Shown here piece after piece: positions 34,812-43,632 of a stretch of DNA of 64,000 nucleotides. The notes beneath the pieces were generated by a model. The model had not been told where the DNA came from and did no database searches. It was given only the letters and a program-made list of their open reading frames with translations. The position numbers and the translations under genes are program-made. Position 1 is the stretch's first letter, and each line of letters opens with the position of its first letter. This DNA comes from Nostoc sp. WHI (GTDB taxonomy: Bacteria; Cyanobacteriota; Cyanobacteriia; Cyanobacteriales; Nostocaceae): the NCBI RefSeq assembly GCF_015714725.1, contig NZ_WBKM01000157.1, positions 1-64,000 on the forward strand, in the 5' to 3' direction.

Positions 34812-37016
34812 CTATATAGAAGGTTCAGCAGAAGGTTCAGCTAAGGAAGATTCAGCTAAGGAAGGTTCAGCTAACAAAGAAGGTGCAGTTAACAAAGCTG
34901 GGGCTATCAAAGATTGGTCTAATATAGGTTGGGTTATTGTCGGCTGACTGAACAATTTAGCTACGCTGTTAGCCATTAGTTTACCTACTTGAATTTCGGT
35001 ATCTTTTGCGGGATCTAGAGCAAAAGTACCTTCAGGGGTAGTGAAAACATTACGCATAACTTTACCGTCTGCCATTACAGCTGTTGTACCCTCTGCGGTT
35101 GTAGTTAGTTTACTTGTTGTGATTGGTATCTCAACTATTGCAGAAGATGGGAGATGAACCCCGCCGAAAACACGGCTTGCGGCATTGTCCTCTATTGCTT
35201 CGGAAATGGTGTTGAACGTCTCAGCCACACCTGGTAAGTCTTGTGAAGGGACTGTGAAAGGTGTGTTGTCCCCGAAGAAGTTTATCAATACTTGACCTGC
35301 TGCGGAACCAAATGCAGCGTGTCCTGAGTTGTAGTCTGGGAACGGTGGGGTTAAGGGAGTATTAAAGAAGGTTTCAGGCTGATGATACGATATCAGTGGC
35401 AGCCAGTTCACATCACGCCTTACTCCTGGTGCCACATCGAGGGGATTGGTTTGGCGGATTGCAGCAATTGGTCGCAATTGATTGTAAAAATACTTAGAAT
35501 CCCACGTCAGAATCCCCACATCAGCTTGTGCAACGGTCAACTGAGCAAACAAGAGGGCGTTCTGAGATAGATTATTGCCCCTATTCAAAGAGATTTGTTG
35601 TGCATACTGGTTCCACTGACCAGGTGGTCTGAAGGTGTTTGGACGATCAAGTGCCCAGAAGATAGCATCTTGTGTATTGCCAGAAGTGCGGAAAATTGTA
35701 GTAACGCTAGTGTTGGTGAAAGCCCCTACTTGGCGAACAAGATTCTCTTCGTCTACGAACTCTGGGCTAGCAAATGGAACAGGGCCAGTCAGTCCGAACT
35801 GTATCAAGCGAGCTTGAGGATTTGCTGGGTCGCGATCGGGTACATTAGGTGAAAAGGGAAGAACTGATCCCCACGCTGGGTTTAATGCAGGTGTAAAATC
35901 GGGGAAAGTTGGTCGCCATCCGCCTAGTGTATTTGCTGTGAAAGGTACCTGCGCCTGAGCTGAACCATCGCTGTTCCGCAAGGCTAGTATTATCCGAGCA
36001 ACTTCTCTTCCTATAGACCTACCGTTGCTCTTAGCGGTACTGTTAGGTATTGCTGCCAAAGAAGTTGATAGCTGTCGGTTGAGTAGAGCTTTTACAGCTA
36101 TTTTAGCTGCTTGAACTTGTTGCGTATCTCCTACTTTTGCAGTTGTGAATAGATTGAGTAGCGTTGTATATGCTGCTTGCACAGCTGCTGCTGGTGCTGA
36201 CGCACCGCCCGCAATCCGAGGATCAGAGGGACTGATTCTTACAGCATAAGCCTGACCAATCTGGTTAATTGCGTTTACAGCATCATAAACTGCCAACTGA
36301 ACGATCGCCTGATTGCGTGAACCTAGTGTGGGCGGAGTTCCACCTCTAGCTGTCAGAACGCCATTTGCATCACGGGCAATTCCTGTAACCAAGATGGAAT
36401 TCAGAAGCGTTGCATTCCAAACAATTACAGCGTCACCAGCATTAACTATCCGATTGACTAATTTACCGTTTTTAGTCGCTTGGGGAATGGTGGTGTTAAC
36501 CTCAGCAATCAGGTGGTAAGCTCCAGGTGCTACAACACTTGGACTACGGAAAGCAGGAGTAGTAAAGTCTACGGTAACAGTTTGGGATGCACCAGGAGCC
36601 AAGCTAACACTTGGAAGGCTTCGAGTTCCGAGTAACTCATCTGTGCCCACCAAAGGGGAATTTGATGTAGTACCCGAAATTGATACTTGAGTGATGACTC
36701 TAGGGGTACTGAGGGGGTTTTTATCGAGAACTGCGTCCGGGGACGCATATATATTGAGATTTAAAACTCCTTGAAAAGCTGCCGTACCGCGATTAGTAAC
36801 AACCAGGTTAAATCGCCCCTGTTTAACTGCTTCACCTAATAGTGTAGGTCTCTGAAAGTTAGTGTTAGTAAATCTGATTTGGATATCTGGTGTTGACGTG
36901 GTTATCTGAGCATGAGCTGCTGGGATAACTGCTGTACCAATTACAGATGCAGCTACTACGCTCTTGATGGAGAACGAAAGCAACTGAAAGATGGTATTTA
37001 CTTGAGAATTTGCCAT
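34812..37016 (-). CDS. Vanadium-dependent haloperoxidase-like exported protein
   Basis: A 734-residue protein with an N-terminal signal peptide (VAASVIGTAVIPAAHAQ). Residues about 40-200 form a CARDB-like beta domain (FNLVVTNRGTAAFQGVLNL). The catalytic PAP2/vanadium domain has FYNQLRPIAAIR (Lys/Arg of the vanadate site), PDYNSGHAAFGSAAG (Ser-Gly-His) and RVFGGVHLPSS (second Arg and His). The last about 30 residues are Ser/Leu/Ala/Glu-Pro repeats (SLAEPS) encoded by short DNA repeats. It would oxidise halides with H2O2, or act as an acid phosphatase, outside the cytoplasm. Confidence 0.83.
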   Translation of the reverse strand: MANSQVNTIFQLLSFSIKSVVAASVIGTAVIPAAHAQITTSTPDIQIRFTNTNFQRPTLLGEAVKQGRFNLVVTNRGTAAFQGVLNLNIYASPDAVLDKNPLSTPRVITQVSISGTTSNSPLVGTDELLGTRSLPSVSLAPGASQTVTVDFTTPAFRSPSVVAPGAYHLIAEVNTTIPQATKNGKLVNRIVNAGDAVIVWNATLLNSILVTGIARDANGVLTARGGTPPTLGSRNQAIVQLAVYDAVNAINQIGQAYAVRISPSDPRIAGGASAPAAAVQAAYTTLLNLFTTAKVGDTQQVQAAKIAVKALLNRQLSTSLAAIPNSTAKSNGRSIGREVARIILALRNSDGSAQAQVPFTANTLGGWRPTFPDFTPALNPAWGSVLPFSPNVPDRDPANPQARLIQFGLTGPVPFASPEFVDEENLVRQVGAFTNTSVTTIFRTSGNTQDAIFWALDRPNTFRPPGQWNQYAQQISLNRGNNLSQNALLFAQLTVAQADVGILTWDSKYFYNQLRPIAAIRQTNPLDVAPGVRRDVNWLPLISYHQPETFFNTPLTPPFPDYNSGHAAFGSAAGQVLINFFGDNTPFTVPSQDLPGVAETFNTISEAIEDNAASRVFGGVHLPSSAIVEIPITTSKLTTTAEGTTAVMADGKVMRNVFTTPEGTFALDPAKDTEIQVGKLMANSVAKLFSQPTITQPILDQSLIAPALLTAPSLLAEPSLAESSLAEPSAEPSI

Positions 37017-37350
37017 GAGTTTGTTCTTGCAGAAGAAAGGATGTTTTTTGGGATGAATGGTTGTGTTGCAGTAGTGAATCGAGAACAGAGTAATTTACTC
37101 AATCCTTGCTATAACTAGCCCTTTGAAGGTGAGCATATTTAATATCAAAGTTTTGATTCTATTTCAGCTACAAGGTAGAATAGAACCAAAATTTTAGGCA
37201 TTAAACTCCAAATTTTTGCTCTGTAAATTAAGCGATGCCTACGCATTTGCCAATTTGAGTTAATGACATTACTTTTTCACGGTGGAAACTTTGGACTTCA
37301 GAGACTATTGATAAACCAGATATGTCTTTTAAAGGGCTACTTACTATAAG

Positions 37351-37388
37351 TTACACATTGACAAAAAATATAGTTGGTCAATGTGTAA
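37351..37388. other. Perfect 12-bp inverted repeat upstream of the haloperoxidase
   Basis: TTACACATTGAC (37351-37362) and GTCAATGTGTAA (37377-37388) are separated by 14 bases. The spacing suits either an RNA hairpin or an operator. The stretch from 37017 to 37779 (763 bp) is otherwise AT-rich and gene-free. Confidence 0.6.
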
Positions 37389-37718
37389 GTCATAAGTTGC
37401 TATGCGGTAATTCTAAAAACTTGAAGCAGGAACTCTACTTGAGCTTTGCTTTTCTTGACTTTGTTTTCCGTTTTCAATCATTATACTAATAAAAGTAGGT
37501 TGTAAAAATTAAATTTAGGTAAACAAAATTTTAAAATATTAATGTTTGGTTAATAAAAAATTATCTGCAAAAAAATAAAACGAGTATTTTTTCAAAGTTA
37601 AGTGATTTAATGAGTAATATTTTCTTAACCTGTAGATTACCTAAAATTAACCTGATCCATGCCTTGATGTAACCTATCCTTACCTCAGCTAACCGTTAAT
37701 CTTCTTATATATCTGCAA

Positions 37719-37738
37719 TCTGACAAATTTTTGTCAGA
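37719..37738. promoter_or_regulatory. Palindrome 40 bp upstream of the iron-binding protein gene
   Basis: TCTGACAAA and TTTGTCAGA form nine-base arms around a central TT. It is positioned in the probable promoter or 5' leader of the ferric ABC transporter operon and is a candidate operator for an iron regulator. It does not look like a canonical Fur box by eye. Confidence 0.45.
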
Positions 37739-37779
37739 AATATTGATCTACAAAGCTGATCTGGGATCGGAGTTAATTA

Positions 37780-38793
37780 ATGGTGCCAATTCGAGTGCGG
37801 CAAATCTCATTTGCAATTACTGCTGTGCTTTTAGGCTGGGGAGTGGGAATTTCGGTAGTAGAAGCTGCCCCGAAAACACTTACAGTTTATTCAGGGCGAG
37901 AAAAAGATATTATGAGTCCCCTGATTGAAAAAGCTAAGAAAGATTTGGGGATAAATATTGAGGTACGCTATGGTGACTCTACAGAATTAGCGATCGCACT
38001 CATCGAAGAAGGTAAGAATAGCCGGGCTGATATATTTTACGCTCAAGATGCTGGTTCATTAGGAGCGATCGCTAATGAAAACCGAACCTTAGCTCTCCCG
38101 ACTCAATTACTCAACAAAGTTGATCGGCAATTTCGCTCTTCCACAGGGCAATGGATTGGCATCTCTGGACGCGCACGAGTAATTGACTACAACACCAAGC
38201 TTGTCAAAACCAGCGAACTCCCCAAAAGCGTCATGCAACTGAGTGATCCGAAGTGGCGAGGTAAAGTTGGTTGGGCACCCACAAACGGTTCTTTTCTATC
38301 GTTCCTGACGGCAATGCGACTCCTAGAGGGCAATCAAAAAACTCTGGAGTGGTTGAAAGCAATGAAAGCTAATAATACTAAAGCTTATAGCGGCAACAGT
38401 GCCATTGTTCAAGCTTTGGGACGGGGAGAAATCGCTTTAGGGCTAGTAAATAACTATTATTTATATCGATTTATCGCAAAAGACCCGAAGTTTCCCGTAG
38501 CTATCCATCACACACGGGGGGATGCAGGAGCGTTGATTAACGTTGCAGGTTTAGCAGTGCTAAAGACAACTGACCAAAAAACTGATGCAGAAAAGTTTGT
38601 TGCTTATATGCTCAGTCCAGATGTGCAGAAGTTCCTTACCCAAAAGTTTTACGAATATCCCTTAGTGAAAGGTATTCCAGTATCGCAAAAACAAATTCCG
38701 CTCAATCAATTGCAGTCTCCTCAGCTTGATCTGAGCAAATTATCAGATATAAAAGGAACGCTTTCGTTAATCCAGGAGGCAGGTTTATTGTAA
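37780..38793 (+). CDS. futA: Ferric iron ABC transporter substrate-binding protein (FutA/FbpA-like)
   Basis: A 337-residue periplasmic binding protein with a signal peptide (VRQISFAITAVLLGWGVGISVVEAAPK). Mature start TLTVYSGREKDIMSPLIEKA and the tyrosines in AYSGNSAIV and NNYYLYRF fit the Fe3+-binding FutA/FbpA class. It delivers ferric iron to the permease encoded next (120 bp downstream). ATG 37780 lies 41 bp behind a perfect palindrome. Symbol by analogy; cyanobacteria have several paralogues. Confidence 0.83.
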   Translation: MVPIRVRQISFAITAVLLGWGVGISVVEAAPKTLTVYSGREKDIMSPLIEKAKKDLGINIEVRYGDSTELAIALIEEGKNSRADIFYAQDAGSLGAIANENRTLALPTQLLNKVDRQFRSSTGQWIGISGRARVIDYNTKLVKTSELPKSVMQLSDPKWRGKVGWAPTNGSFLSFLTAMRLLEGNQKTLEWLKAMKANNTKAYSGNSAIVQALGRGEIALGLVNNYYLYRFIAKDPKFPVAIHHTRGDAGALINVAGLAVLKTTDQKTDAEKFVAYMLSPDVQKFLTQKFYEYPLVKGIPVSQKQIPLNQLQSPQLDLSKLSDIKGTLSLIQEAGLL

Positions 38794-38823
38794 TTAGAAG
38801 CACAAGAGATGAAAAGGATGAAT

Positions 38824-38853
38824 GTCTCACGCAAAGGCGCAAAGACGCAAAGG
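38824..38853. repeat. CGCAAAG interspersed repeat
   Basis: The stretch CTCACGCAAAGGCGCAAAGACGCAAAGGG sits between the two iron transporter genes. Related sequences are at 40683-40711 (CTCTGCGCCTCTGCGTGAG) and 42765-42790, both in the opposite orientation. These are short interspersed cyanobacterial repeats. Confidence 0.6.
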
Positions 38854-38913
38854 GAAATCCATAAAATCATCCCTTGATCGCAATCACAAGCCACGTAAGT
38901 CATGAACTAAAGG

Positions 38914-40611
38914 ATGAAAATCCCTCCCAGCATCACCGAGTTACCCCGTCGCCGCTTCTATTTTTCTAAAAGAAGCAGAAAAGCCGATTATCCACCTTTG
39001 TTTCTTCTAGTCCCAGCTGGATTGACGGCTGTAGCGATCGCATTACCTCTTACTTACTTAGTGATGCGGATGGCTGGTGTAGGCGCAGAAGAGTTGTTGA
39101 CTTTGGTATCACGTCCGCGGACGATGGCAGTGTTGTTAAACAGTATTGGGTTAGCTGTAGCCAGCACTTTACTTTCAGCTGCGATCGCCGTACCATTAGC
39201 GTTTCTGACAATGCGGACAGATTTACCTTGGCGGCGATTTTGGCTGATTATTACCACATTACCCTTAGCAATCCCCGACTATGTAGGTGGTTTTGCCTTA
39301 ATTGCGGCTTTTGGCCCCAAGGGTAGCTTATTGCAACTCTGGCTAGAACCTTTAGGAGTGCAAGAGTTACCAGAAATCTACGGCTGGACTGGAGCAATTT
39401 TAGGACTAACTTTGTTTTCCTATCCTTATTTATTGCTGAGTCTCCAAGCTGGATGGCAAGGTATTGATCCGGGGATGGAGGAAGCTGCTAGAAGTTTAGG
39501 TTCTAGCCAACGAGAAATCTTGTTTCGCATTACCTTACCTGCACTGCGTCCGTCAATTGTCGCAGGGGGATTGTTAGTAGCACTGAATGCCTTACAGGAT
39601 TTTGGCACAACTTCATTGATGCGATTTGATACATTTACGCGGGCAATTTTTCTGCAATACAGATATACATTCGATCGCAATCAGGCGGCAGCATTAGCTT
39701 TGATGCTGGTGAGTTTAGTGTTGCTGTTGTTGTGGTTAGAATATAAAGCGCGATCGCGGGCAGCTTATTACAGTCGTGCTACTAAATCCTATCGTCTGCA
39801 ACCATTGGTTCATCTCGGTGTTTGGAAAGTCCCGGCAATTTTGTTTTGTTTCACCGTGGCTACTTTAGGTCTAGTGTTACCAATAGGTGTGACTTTGTTT
39901 TGGCTGATGCAAGGATTAACAGGCACAAGTATGGGTACAATTGTTTCCGTACCAGAACTGATGCAATTAGCTAAGGATTCAGTGATAGCCGCAGGATTAG
40001 CAGCAATCATAGCTACCCTCTGCGCCCTGCCAGTCGCAATCCTTGCAGTGCGGTTTCCTAGTCGCATAACTACCGCCATTGAGCGCTGTAGTTATATTGG
40101 CTTTGGTTTACCTGGAATTGTCGTTGCCTTTTCGCTGGTATTTTGGGGAGCAAATTACTTGCCTTGGTTATATCAAACTTTGCCAATGTTGGTATTTGCT
40201 TATTTAGTGTTATTTGTTTCTCAATCTGTCGGCACATTGCGAAGTTCACTGCTGCAAGTCAATCCCCAATTAGAAGAATGTGCCCGGAGTTTAGGCAGAA
40301 CCTCTTGGCAAACTTTCACAGAAATTACCTTACCCATAGTAACTCCCGGTGTGTTTGGTGGAGCAGCATTGGTATTTCTCACAGCAATTAAAGAATTACC
40401 AGTAACCTTGCTCCTAGCTCCAATTGGCTTTGATACCCTAGCTACGCACATTTGGAAAGCAACTGAGAGTATTTCTTACAGTAATGCTGCTGCTGGCGCA
40501 CTAGTGATGCTGGTGATTTCAGTTAGTTCCACCTTATTGGTGCTGTCTCAAAATCGCAGTACAGGACTTTCCATAGAAGTAAGCCGGAGTTTGCAAAGGG
40601 AGGTTGATTAA
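38914..40611 (+). CDS. futB: Ferric iron ABC transporter permease (FutB/FbpB-like)
   Basis: A 565-residue protein with two fused permease halves, each with about six membrane segments and an EAA-type loop: EEAARSLGSSQREILFRITL (about residue 190) and EECARSLGRTSWQTFTEITL (about residue 450). This double-BPD architecture is typical of FbpB/FutB/ThiP. Its ATPase is not next to it. It follows the binding protein gene on the same strand. Confidence 0.86.
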   Translation: MKIPPSITELPRRRFYFSKRSRKADYPPLFLLVPAGLTAVAIALPLTYLVMRMAGVGAEELLTLVSRPRTMAVLLNSIGLAVASTLLSAAIAVPLAFLTMRTDLPWRRFWLIITTLPLAIPDYVGGFALIAAFGPKGSLLQLWLEPLGVQELPEIYGWTGAILGLTLFSYPYLLLSLQAGWQGIDPGMEEAARSLGSSQREILFRITLPALRPSIVAGGLLVALNALQDFGTTSLMRFDTFTRAIFLQYRYTFDRNQAAALALMLVSLVLLLLWLEYKARSRAAYYSRATKSYRLQPLVHLGVWKVPAILFCFTVATLGLVLPIGVTLFWLMQGLTGTSMGTIVSVPELMQLAKDSVIAAGLAAIIATLCALPVAILAVRFPSRITTAIERCSYIGFGLPGIVVAFSLVFWGANYLPWLYQTLPMLVFAYLVLFVSQSVGTLRSSLLQVNPQLEECARSLGRTSWQTFTEITLPIVTPGVFGGAALVFLTAIKELPVTLLLAPIGFDTLATHIWKATESISYSNAAAGALVMLVISVSSTLLVLSQNRSTGLSIEVSRSLQREVD

Positions 40612-40756
40612 ATAATTCGTAATTCGGGCGTTGCTGAATCAAGGGATGAAATTTTATGTATTGAAATCTAAAACTCCTTATCCTCTCTGCGTCTCTGCGC
40701 CTCTGCGTGAGATAAAAAAATCTGGTTCATTAACCCCTAGACAACTATAAAACCTT

Positions 40757-41494
40757 ATGAATTGGGAAATCTTTCTTGCTAGTTTTGCCGGCTCTCTAAT
40801 AGAATTAGTCGAAATTCTGGGCATAGTCCTCATTGTCGGTAGGCTAGCAGGTTGGCGTAACGCCTTAGTTGGTTCAGGTAGTGGCATTGCTTTAACAATA
40901 CTTCTCTCACTATTTTTAGGGAAAAGTTTGACGCTCATCCCCGTAGACATTCTTAGGATTGTTGCAGGTACTTTACTGCTGTTGTTTGGGCAAAAGTGGA
41001 CACGCTCAATTATTAAATATTACGGCGGCATTCCCAAGCGTGGAGGTGACAAAGAAGACAGATTAGAAGCAGAACTAGCAAAAGAAGACAATCAATCTGG
41101 CTGGAACTGGTTTGCTGTAGTCACCACATTTAAAGGTGCGCTGTTAGATAGTGTAGAGGTTGCGATCGCAGTAGTCACCTTAGGGGCTGCTGGAGGCAAA
41201 TGGATAGATGCCATTAGTGGTACTTTAACTGCTGCAATTGGTTTAGGCGTAGTAGCATTTATATTCAGAACTCCCCTCAAGCAAGTTCCTGTTAAGCCGA
41301 TGAAATTTGTCGCAGCTATGCTACTGATGGGATTTGGTACTTACTGGTTAGGTGAAGGACTAAATGTAGAATGGCCAGGTGGTGATTGGGCGATCGTTTG
41401 GTTGCCCCTAGTTTGGGGTTCTTTTATGGCTATTACTGCTGCATTCCTGCGCTGGCAGATTGGATTGCAGAAGCCGGAGGAGATTGTTAGTTAG
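40757..41494 (+). CDS. Multi-pass membrane protein with repeated E-x-x-E motif, possible metal transporter
   Basis: A 245-residue protein with about six membrane segments. Its two halves start with related motifs: SLIELVEILGIVLIVG (E16, E19) and ALLDSVEVAIAVVTLG. This repeats an acidic, glycine-containing helix pattern as in small cation transporters of the COG4280 or FTR1-like type, without a REGLE motif. Position behind a ferric ABC transporter and before a strong terminator suggests an iron function. Charged loop GDKEDRLEAELAKE separates the halves. Confidence 0.68.
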   Translation: MNWEIFLASFAGSLIELVEILGIVLIVGRLAGWRNALVGSGSGIALTILLSLFLGKSLTLIPVDILRIVAGTLLLLFGQKWTRSIIKYYGGIPKRGGDKEDRLEAELAKEDNQSGWNWFAVVTTFKGALLDSVEVAIAVVTLGAAGGKWIDAISGTLTAAIGLGVVAFIFRTPLKQVPVKPMKFVAAMLLMGFGTYWLGEGLNVEWPGGDWAIVWLPLVWGSFMAITAAFLRWQIGLQKPEEIVS

Positions 41495-41513
41495 GTTGCA
41501 TCTACAACAAAGT

Positions 41514-41550
41514 AAGCCTGGGTGTAAATAGTTTTACACCCAGGCTTTTT
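41514..41550 (+). terminator. Rho-independent terminator of the iron transport unit
   Basis: AAGCCTGGGTGTAAA (41514-41528) and TTTACACCCAGGCTT (41533-41547) form a 15-bp perfect stem with a four-base loop, followed by TTT. It lies 20 bp past the preceding stop. Confidence 0.88.
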
Positions 41551-41608
41551 GTATTGCTCAGTCTCCTTGTTTGGTTGGAAAAACGATGTCTACGATGGTG
41601 ACTGAGCT

Positions 41609-41914
41609 TTGTCGTTGGCGCAGCCTAAGAAGAGAAGTGCAAGCTACACTGTTTCTATTAGTCTTGCTAACCAGCAATCTTTAGGAATTCGTGACTTTAT
41701 AGATAATAAAATTATCAAATGCTATTTTCCAGACAGCCTTTTTGAAACAGCCAGAAATGCATTAGGCAAAAGAATATATGTTTTTGGTATAATCCGGCAA
41801 CGAACACATGGGACGAAAGTCAATATTAAAGTTGCAGAGCTAAAAGTATTACCAGACTCTAGTGAAATGCCTAGCCTGATAGATATTTTCCGAAATCTAG
41901 GGGGTAAAAGTTGA
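41609..41914 (+). CDS. Hypothetical protein coupled to a truncated PIN gene
   Basis: A 101-residue frame from TTG 41609; no good ATG or ribosome site is seen, so the 5' end may be lost. It reads YFPDSLFETARNALGKRIYVFGIIRQRTHGTKVNI, similar to beta-barrel proteins found beside PIN toxins in cyanobacteria. The stop overlaps the start of the next frame (TTGA). Upstream, CGATGTCTACGATGG is a piece of the interspersed repeat found in glcE, so the start may have been cut by repeat activity. Confidence 0.5.
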   Translation: MSLAQPKKRSASYTVSISLANQQSLGIRDFIDNKIIKCYFPDSLFETARNALGKRIYVFGIIRQRTHGTKVNIKVAELKVLPDSSEMPSLIDIFRNLGGKS

Positions 41915-42114
41915 CAAAGCAACGCCACTACTGTGATTCATGTGTTTTCTTAGGATTTCTTAATAATGAATCCGATAAAATTTATGAATGTAAAACAATC
42001 CTTCAGGCGGCAGAAGAAGGAGTAATAGAGCTTTTCACTTCAGCTTTCACGATCTCTGTGGTTTTTTCTTTTGGGGCAAGTAGGCGATCGCCTTACATAG
42101 ATTTTAATCAATAA
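41911..42114 (+). pseudogene. Truncated PIN domain gene
   Basis: TTG 41911 overlaps the previous stop by TTGA. The frame reads RHYCDSCVFLGFLNNESDKI, KTILQAAEEGVIELFTSAFT, the start of a PIN domain (first Asp, then the EC/ILQ helix), then turns into non-homologous SVVFSFGASRRSPYIDFNQ where the dispersed repeat at 42063 begins. Only about 50 of the usual 130-150 residues remain and the last catalytic acids are gone. Confidence 0.65.
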
Positions 42115-42238
42115 CCATCAAATAATAATAATAAAATTACTTATAAAATTGAGCGCAAGTAAGAAGAAAAATTAAGCAATAAAATTTCTGGTTTGCTTAA
42201 AGCGACGTGTTTATCAAGGTTGTAGCTAAGTGCGATCG
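42063..42238. repeat. Dispersed repeat D, copy 1
   Basis: Starts TTTTTCTTTTGGGGCAAGTA, includes GGCGATCGCCTTACATAGAT, GTAAGAAGAAAAA and GTGTTTATCAAGGTT. A second copy is at 43409-43547. It directly follows the surviving part of the PIN gene, so it probably caused the truncation. Confidence 0.7.
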
Positions 42239-42241
42239 CAA

Positions 42242-42673
42242 TTAGATCACACTGAAGTGGATAAGGGCTGCACGGATTGCAATGAACCACACCGCAAGCG
42301 TAGCAAATAGATAGAGGTAGAACCGAAGCATGATGAGATTGAATGTGCAATGGACAATACTATGCAATGCGCGAAACACAACAAAGACCCATGCAGCATT
42401 CACATACACCGAATCCACCTGATTCGTGATAAAAAGATATAGCACAAGGGCATAGAAAAGTACCGGAATCTCGAACAGATTCTTTAAGTTATCTGATGGA
42501 TTGGATACGTTGGGTGGCGAAATCTGCGCTAGTGTGCCAGGTACAGCAAGGTCTTTCGGGCTAACCTTTATACTTGTGATGAAACTGATCCGACGGATGT
42601 ACATATACACCCAGACTAGGAGTGTTAGAAACACTGTCGCAAAGAAGGGACTGAAGATTGCATCTTGCGTCAT
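42242..42673 (-). CDS. MAPEG family membrane protein
   Basis: About 143 residues from ATG 42673, which has GAGAGG just upstream; a GTG six bases earlier is less likely. Four membrane segments are visible. The family signature NPSDNLKNLFEIPVLFYAL and the RALHSIVHCTFNLIMLRFYL helix are those of MAPEG proteins (glutathione S-transferase/eicosanoid-type). Bacterial members are mostly of unknown substrate and may act in glutathione-linked detoxification. Its 3' end abuts repeat D. Confidence 0.8.
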   Translation of the reverse strand: MTQDAIFSPFFATVFLTLLVWVYMYIRRISFITSIKVSPKDLAVPGTLAQISPPNVSNPSDNLKNLFEIPVLFYALVLYLFITNQVDSVYVNAAWVFVVFRALHSIVHCTFNLIMLRFYLYLFATLAVWFIAIRAALIHFSVI

Positions 42674-42726
42674 TTCCACCTCTCAAAATTGATCATTGGT
42701 GATGAACCTTGCTCTACTTAAGTTAG

Positions 42727-42817
42727 TAGACCTCTTGCAAAAGTCCTTCTTTTCGCTTTTTTCTTTGCGCCTTTGCGCCTTTGCGTGAGACAAAAAATTA
42801 TTTATGCAAGAGGTCTA
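42727..42817. repeat. MITE-like element with TAGACCTCTTGCA ends
   Basis: TAGACCTCTTGCA (42727-42739) and TGCAAGAGGTCTA (42805-42817) are perfect 13-bp terminal inverted repeats enclosing a CTTTGCGCCTTTGCGTGAG core. Total 91 bp. It lies in the gene-poor stretch 42680-43632. Confidence 0.72.
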
Positions 42818-42950
42818 GTGTCTTTAGGGCTGGTGCTATCAAGGTTTACATTTTTAAGATTAGCACTTTGAAGATTAGCGTTGATTCAGACCAGCAAACC
42901 ATAAATCAATGCTTGCTGCTCTAGCTGCCTCAAGATTAGCATTCTATAAT
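42818..42950 (-). pseudogene. Pentapeptide-repeat protein remnant
   Basis: On the minus strand two overlapping frames give NANLEAARAASIDLWFAG and, after a frameshift, ANLQSANLKNVNLDSTS, both with the A(N/D)LxxA pattern of pentapeptide repeats. There is no start codon and the frame breaks, so it is a fragment of about 40 residues. It runs into the element at 42727-42817. Confidence 0.55.
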
Positions 42951-42998
42951 AATGCGTAGGCGTAGCCCGTCGTAGACATCGCTAGCTTTCAACTCAAA

Positions 42999-43341
42999 GA
43001 TACACCAAATCAATGCGTGAATTACTTAAATAAATAAGTAAACAAGCGAATTTAGTAAGTAAAATAAGCTTTTACTTGCGAAAAACACCAAAATCAGAAA
43101 GCAAACTGGGGTTTGAGTAAGTCAAATGAGCTTTTGCTTGCGGAAAACACCAAAATGAATAAGTCAAAGTAGCTCTTGAGTAAGTCAAATAAGCTTTTGC
43201 TTGCGGAAAACACCAAAATGAGAAAGCAAACTGGGGTTTGAATAAGTCAAAGGTCATATTTAGTAAGTTAAATGAGGTTTAACTTACTAAATATGAAGTT
43301 TTAATAAAGCAATCCACCTTTTTGCTGATTAAATATAAATT
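42999..43341. repeat. Large dispersed repeat, copy B
   Basis: Starts GATACACCAAATCAATGCGT and ends ATTAAATATAAATTT, with the same TTGCGGAAAACACCAAAAT and GCAAACTGGGGTTTGA units as copy A. Copy B and copy C also share the flank at 42951-42998, which contains the GCGTAGCCCGTCGTAGACAT repeat. The diverged interspersed repeat at about 43353-43380 follows it. Confidence 0.8.
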
Positions 43342-43408
43342 TAAGTTAAATGTGCGTTGGCTTTGCCCACCGCAGGCATCGCAATTAGGAGAGATTAAGC
43401 CACTATGC

Positions 43409-43547
43409 TTTTTTCTTCTGGGGGAAGTAGGCGATCGCCTGACATAGATTTTAATTGATGCCCATCAAGTAAGAAGAAAAAGTCAGTAATGAAATCTCTG
43501 ACTCTCTTAAAGCGCCGTATTTATCAAGGTTCTAACTAGGTACGATC
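43409..43547. repeat. Dispersed repeat D, copy 2
   Basis: Matches 42063-42238 with one internal deletion: TTTTTTCTTCTGGGGGAAGT, GGCGATCGCCTGACATAGAT, TTTATCAAGGTTCTAACTA. It lies 85 bp upstream of the TrkA-like gene. Confidence 0.7.
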
Positions 43548-43632
43548 AATCTGCTATTAAGTTATACCCTCACCACTTTGCTAATTTGTTAATTAAAGTG
43601 AAATAAGAAGTCTTGGAGTATTAGGAGCAGCC

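Noticed and set aside
37719-37738. Fur box assignment for the palindrome before futA
   Set aside because: It lacks the GATAAT-type hexamer pattern of Fur sites, so I list it only as an unnamed candidate operator.
43072-43257. Short repeated-motif frames (FWCFPQAKA) in the dispersed repeats, also at 46839-47045
   Set aside because: They are read from the repeat DNA itself, occur with frame changes in the third copy, and have no start signal.
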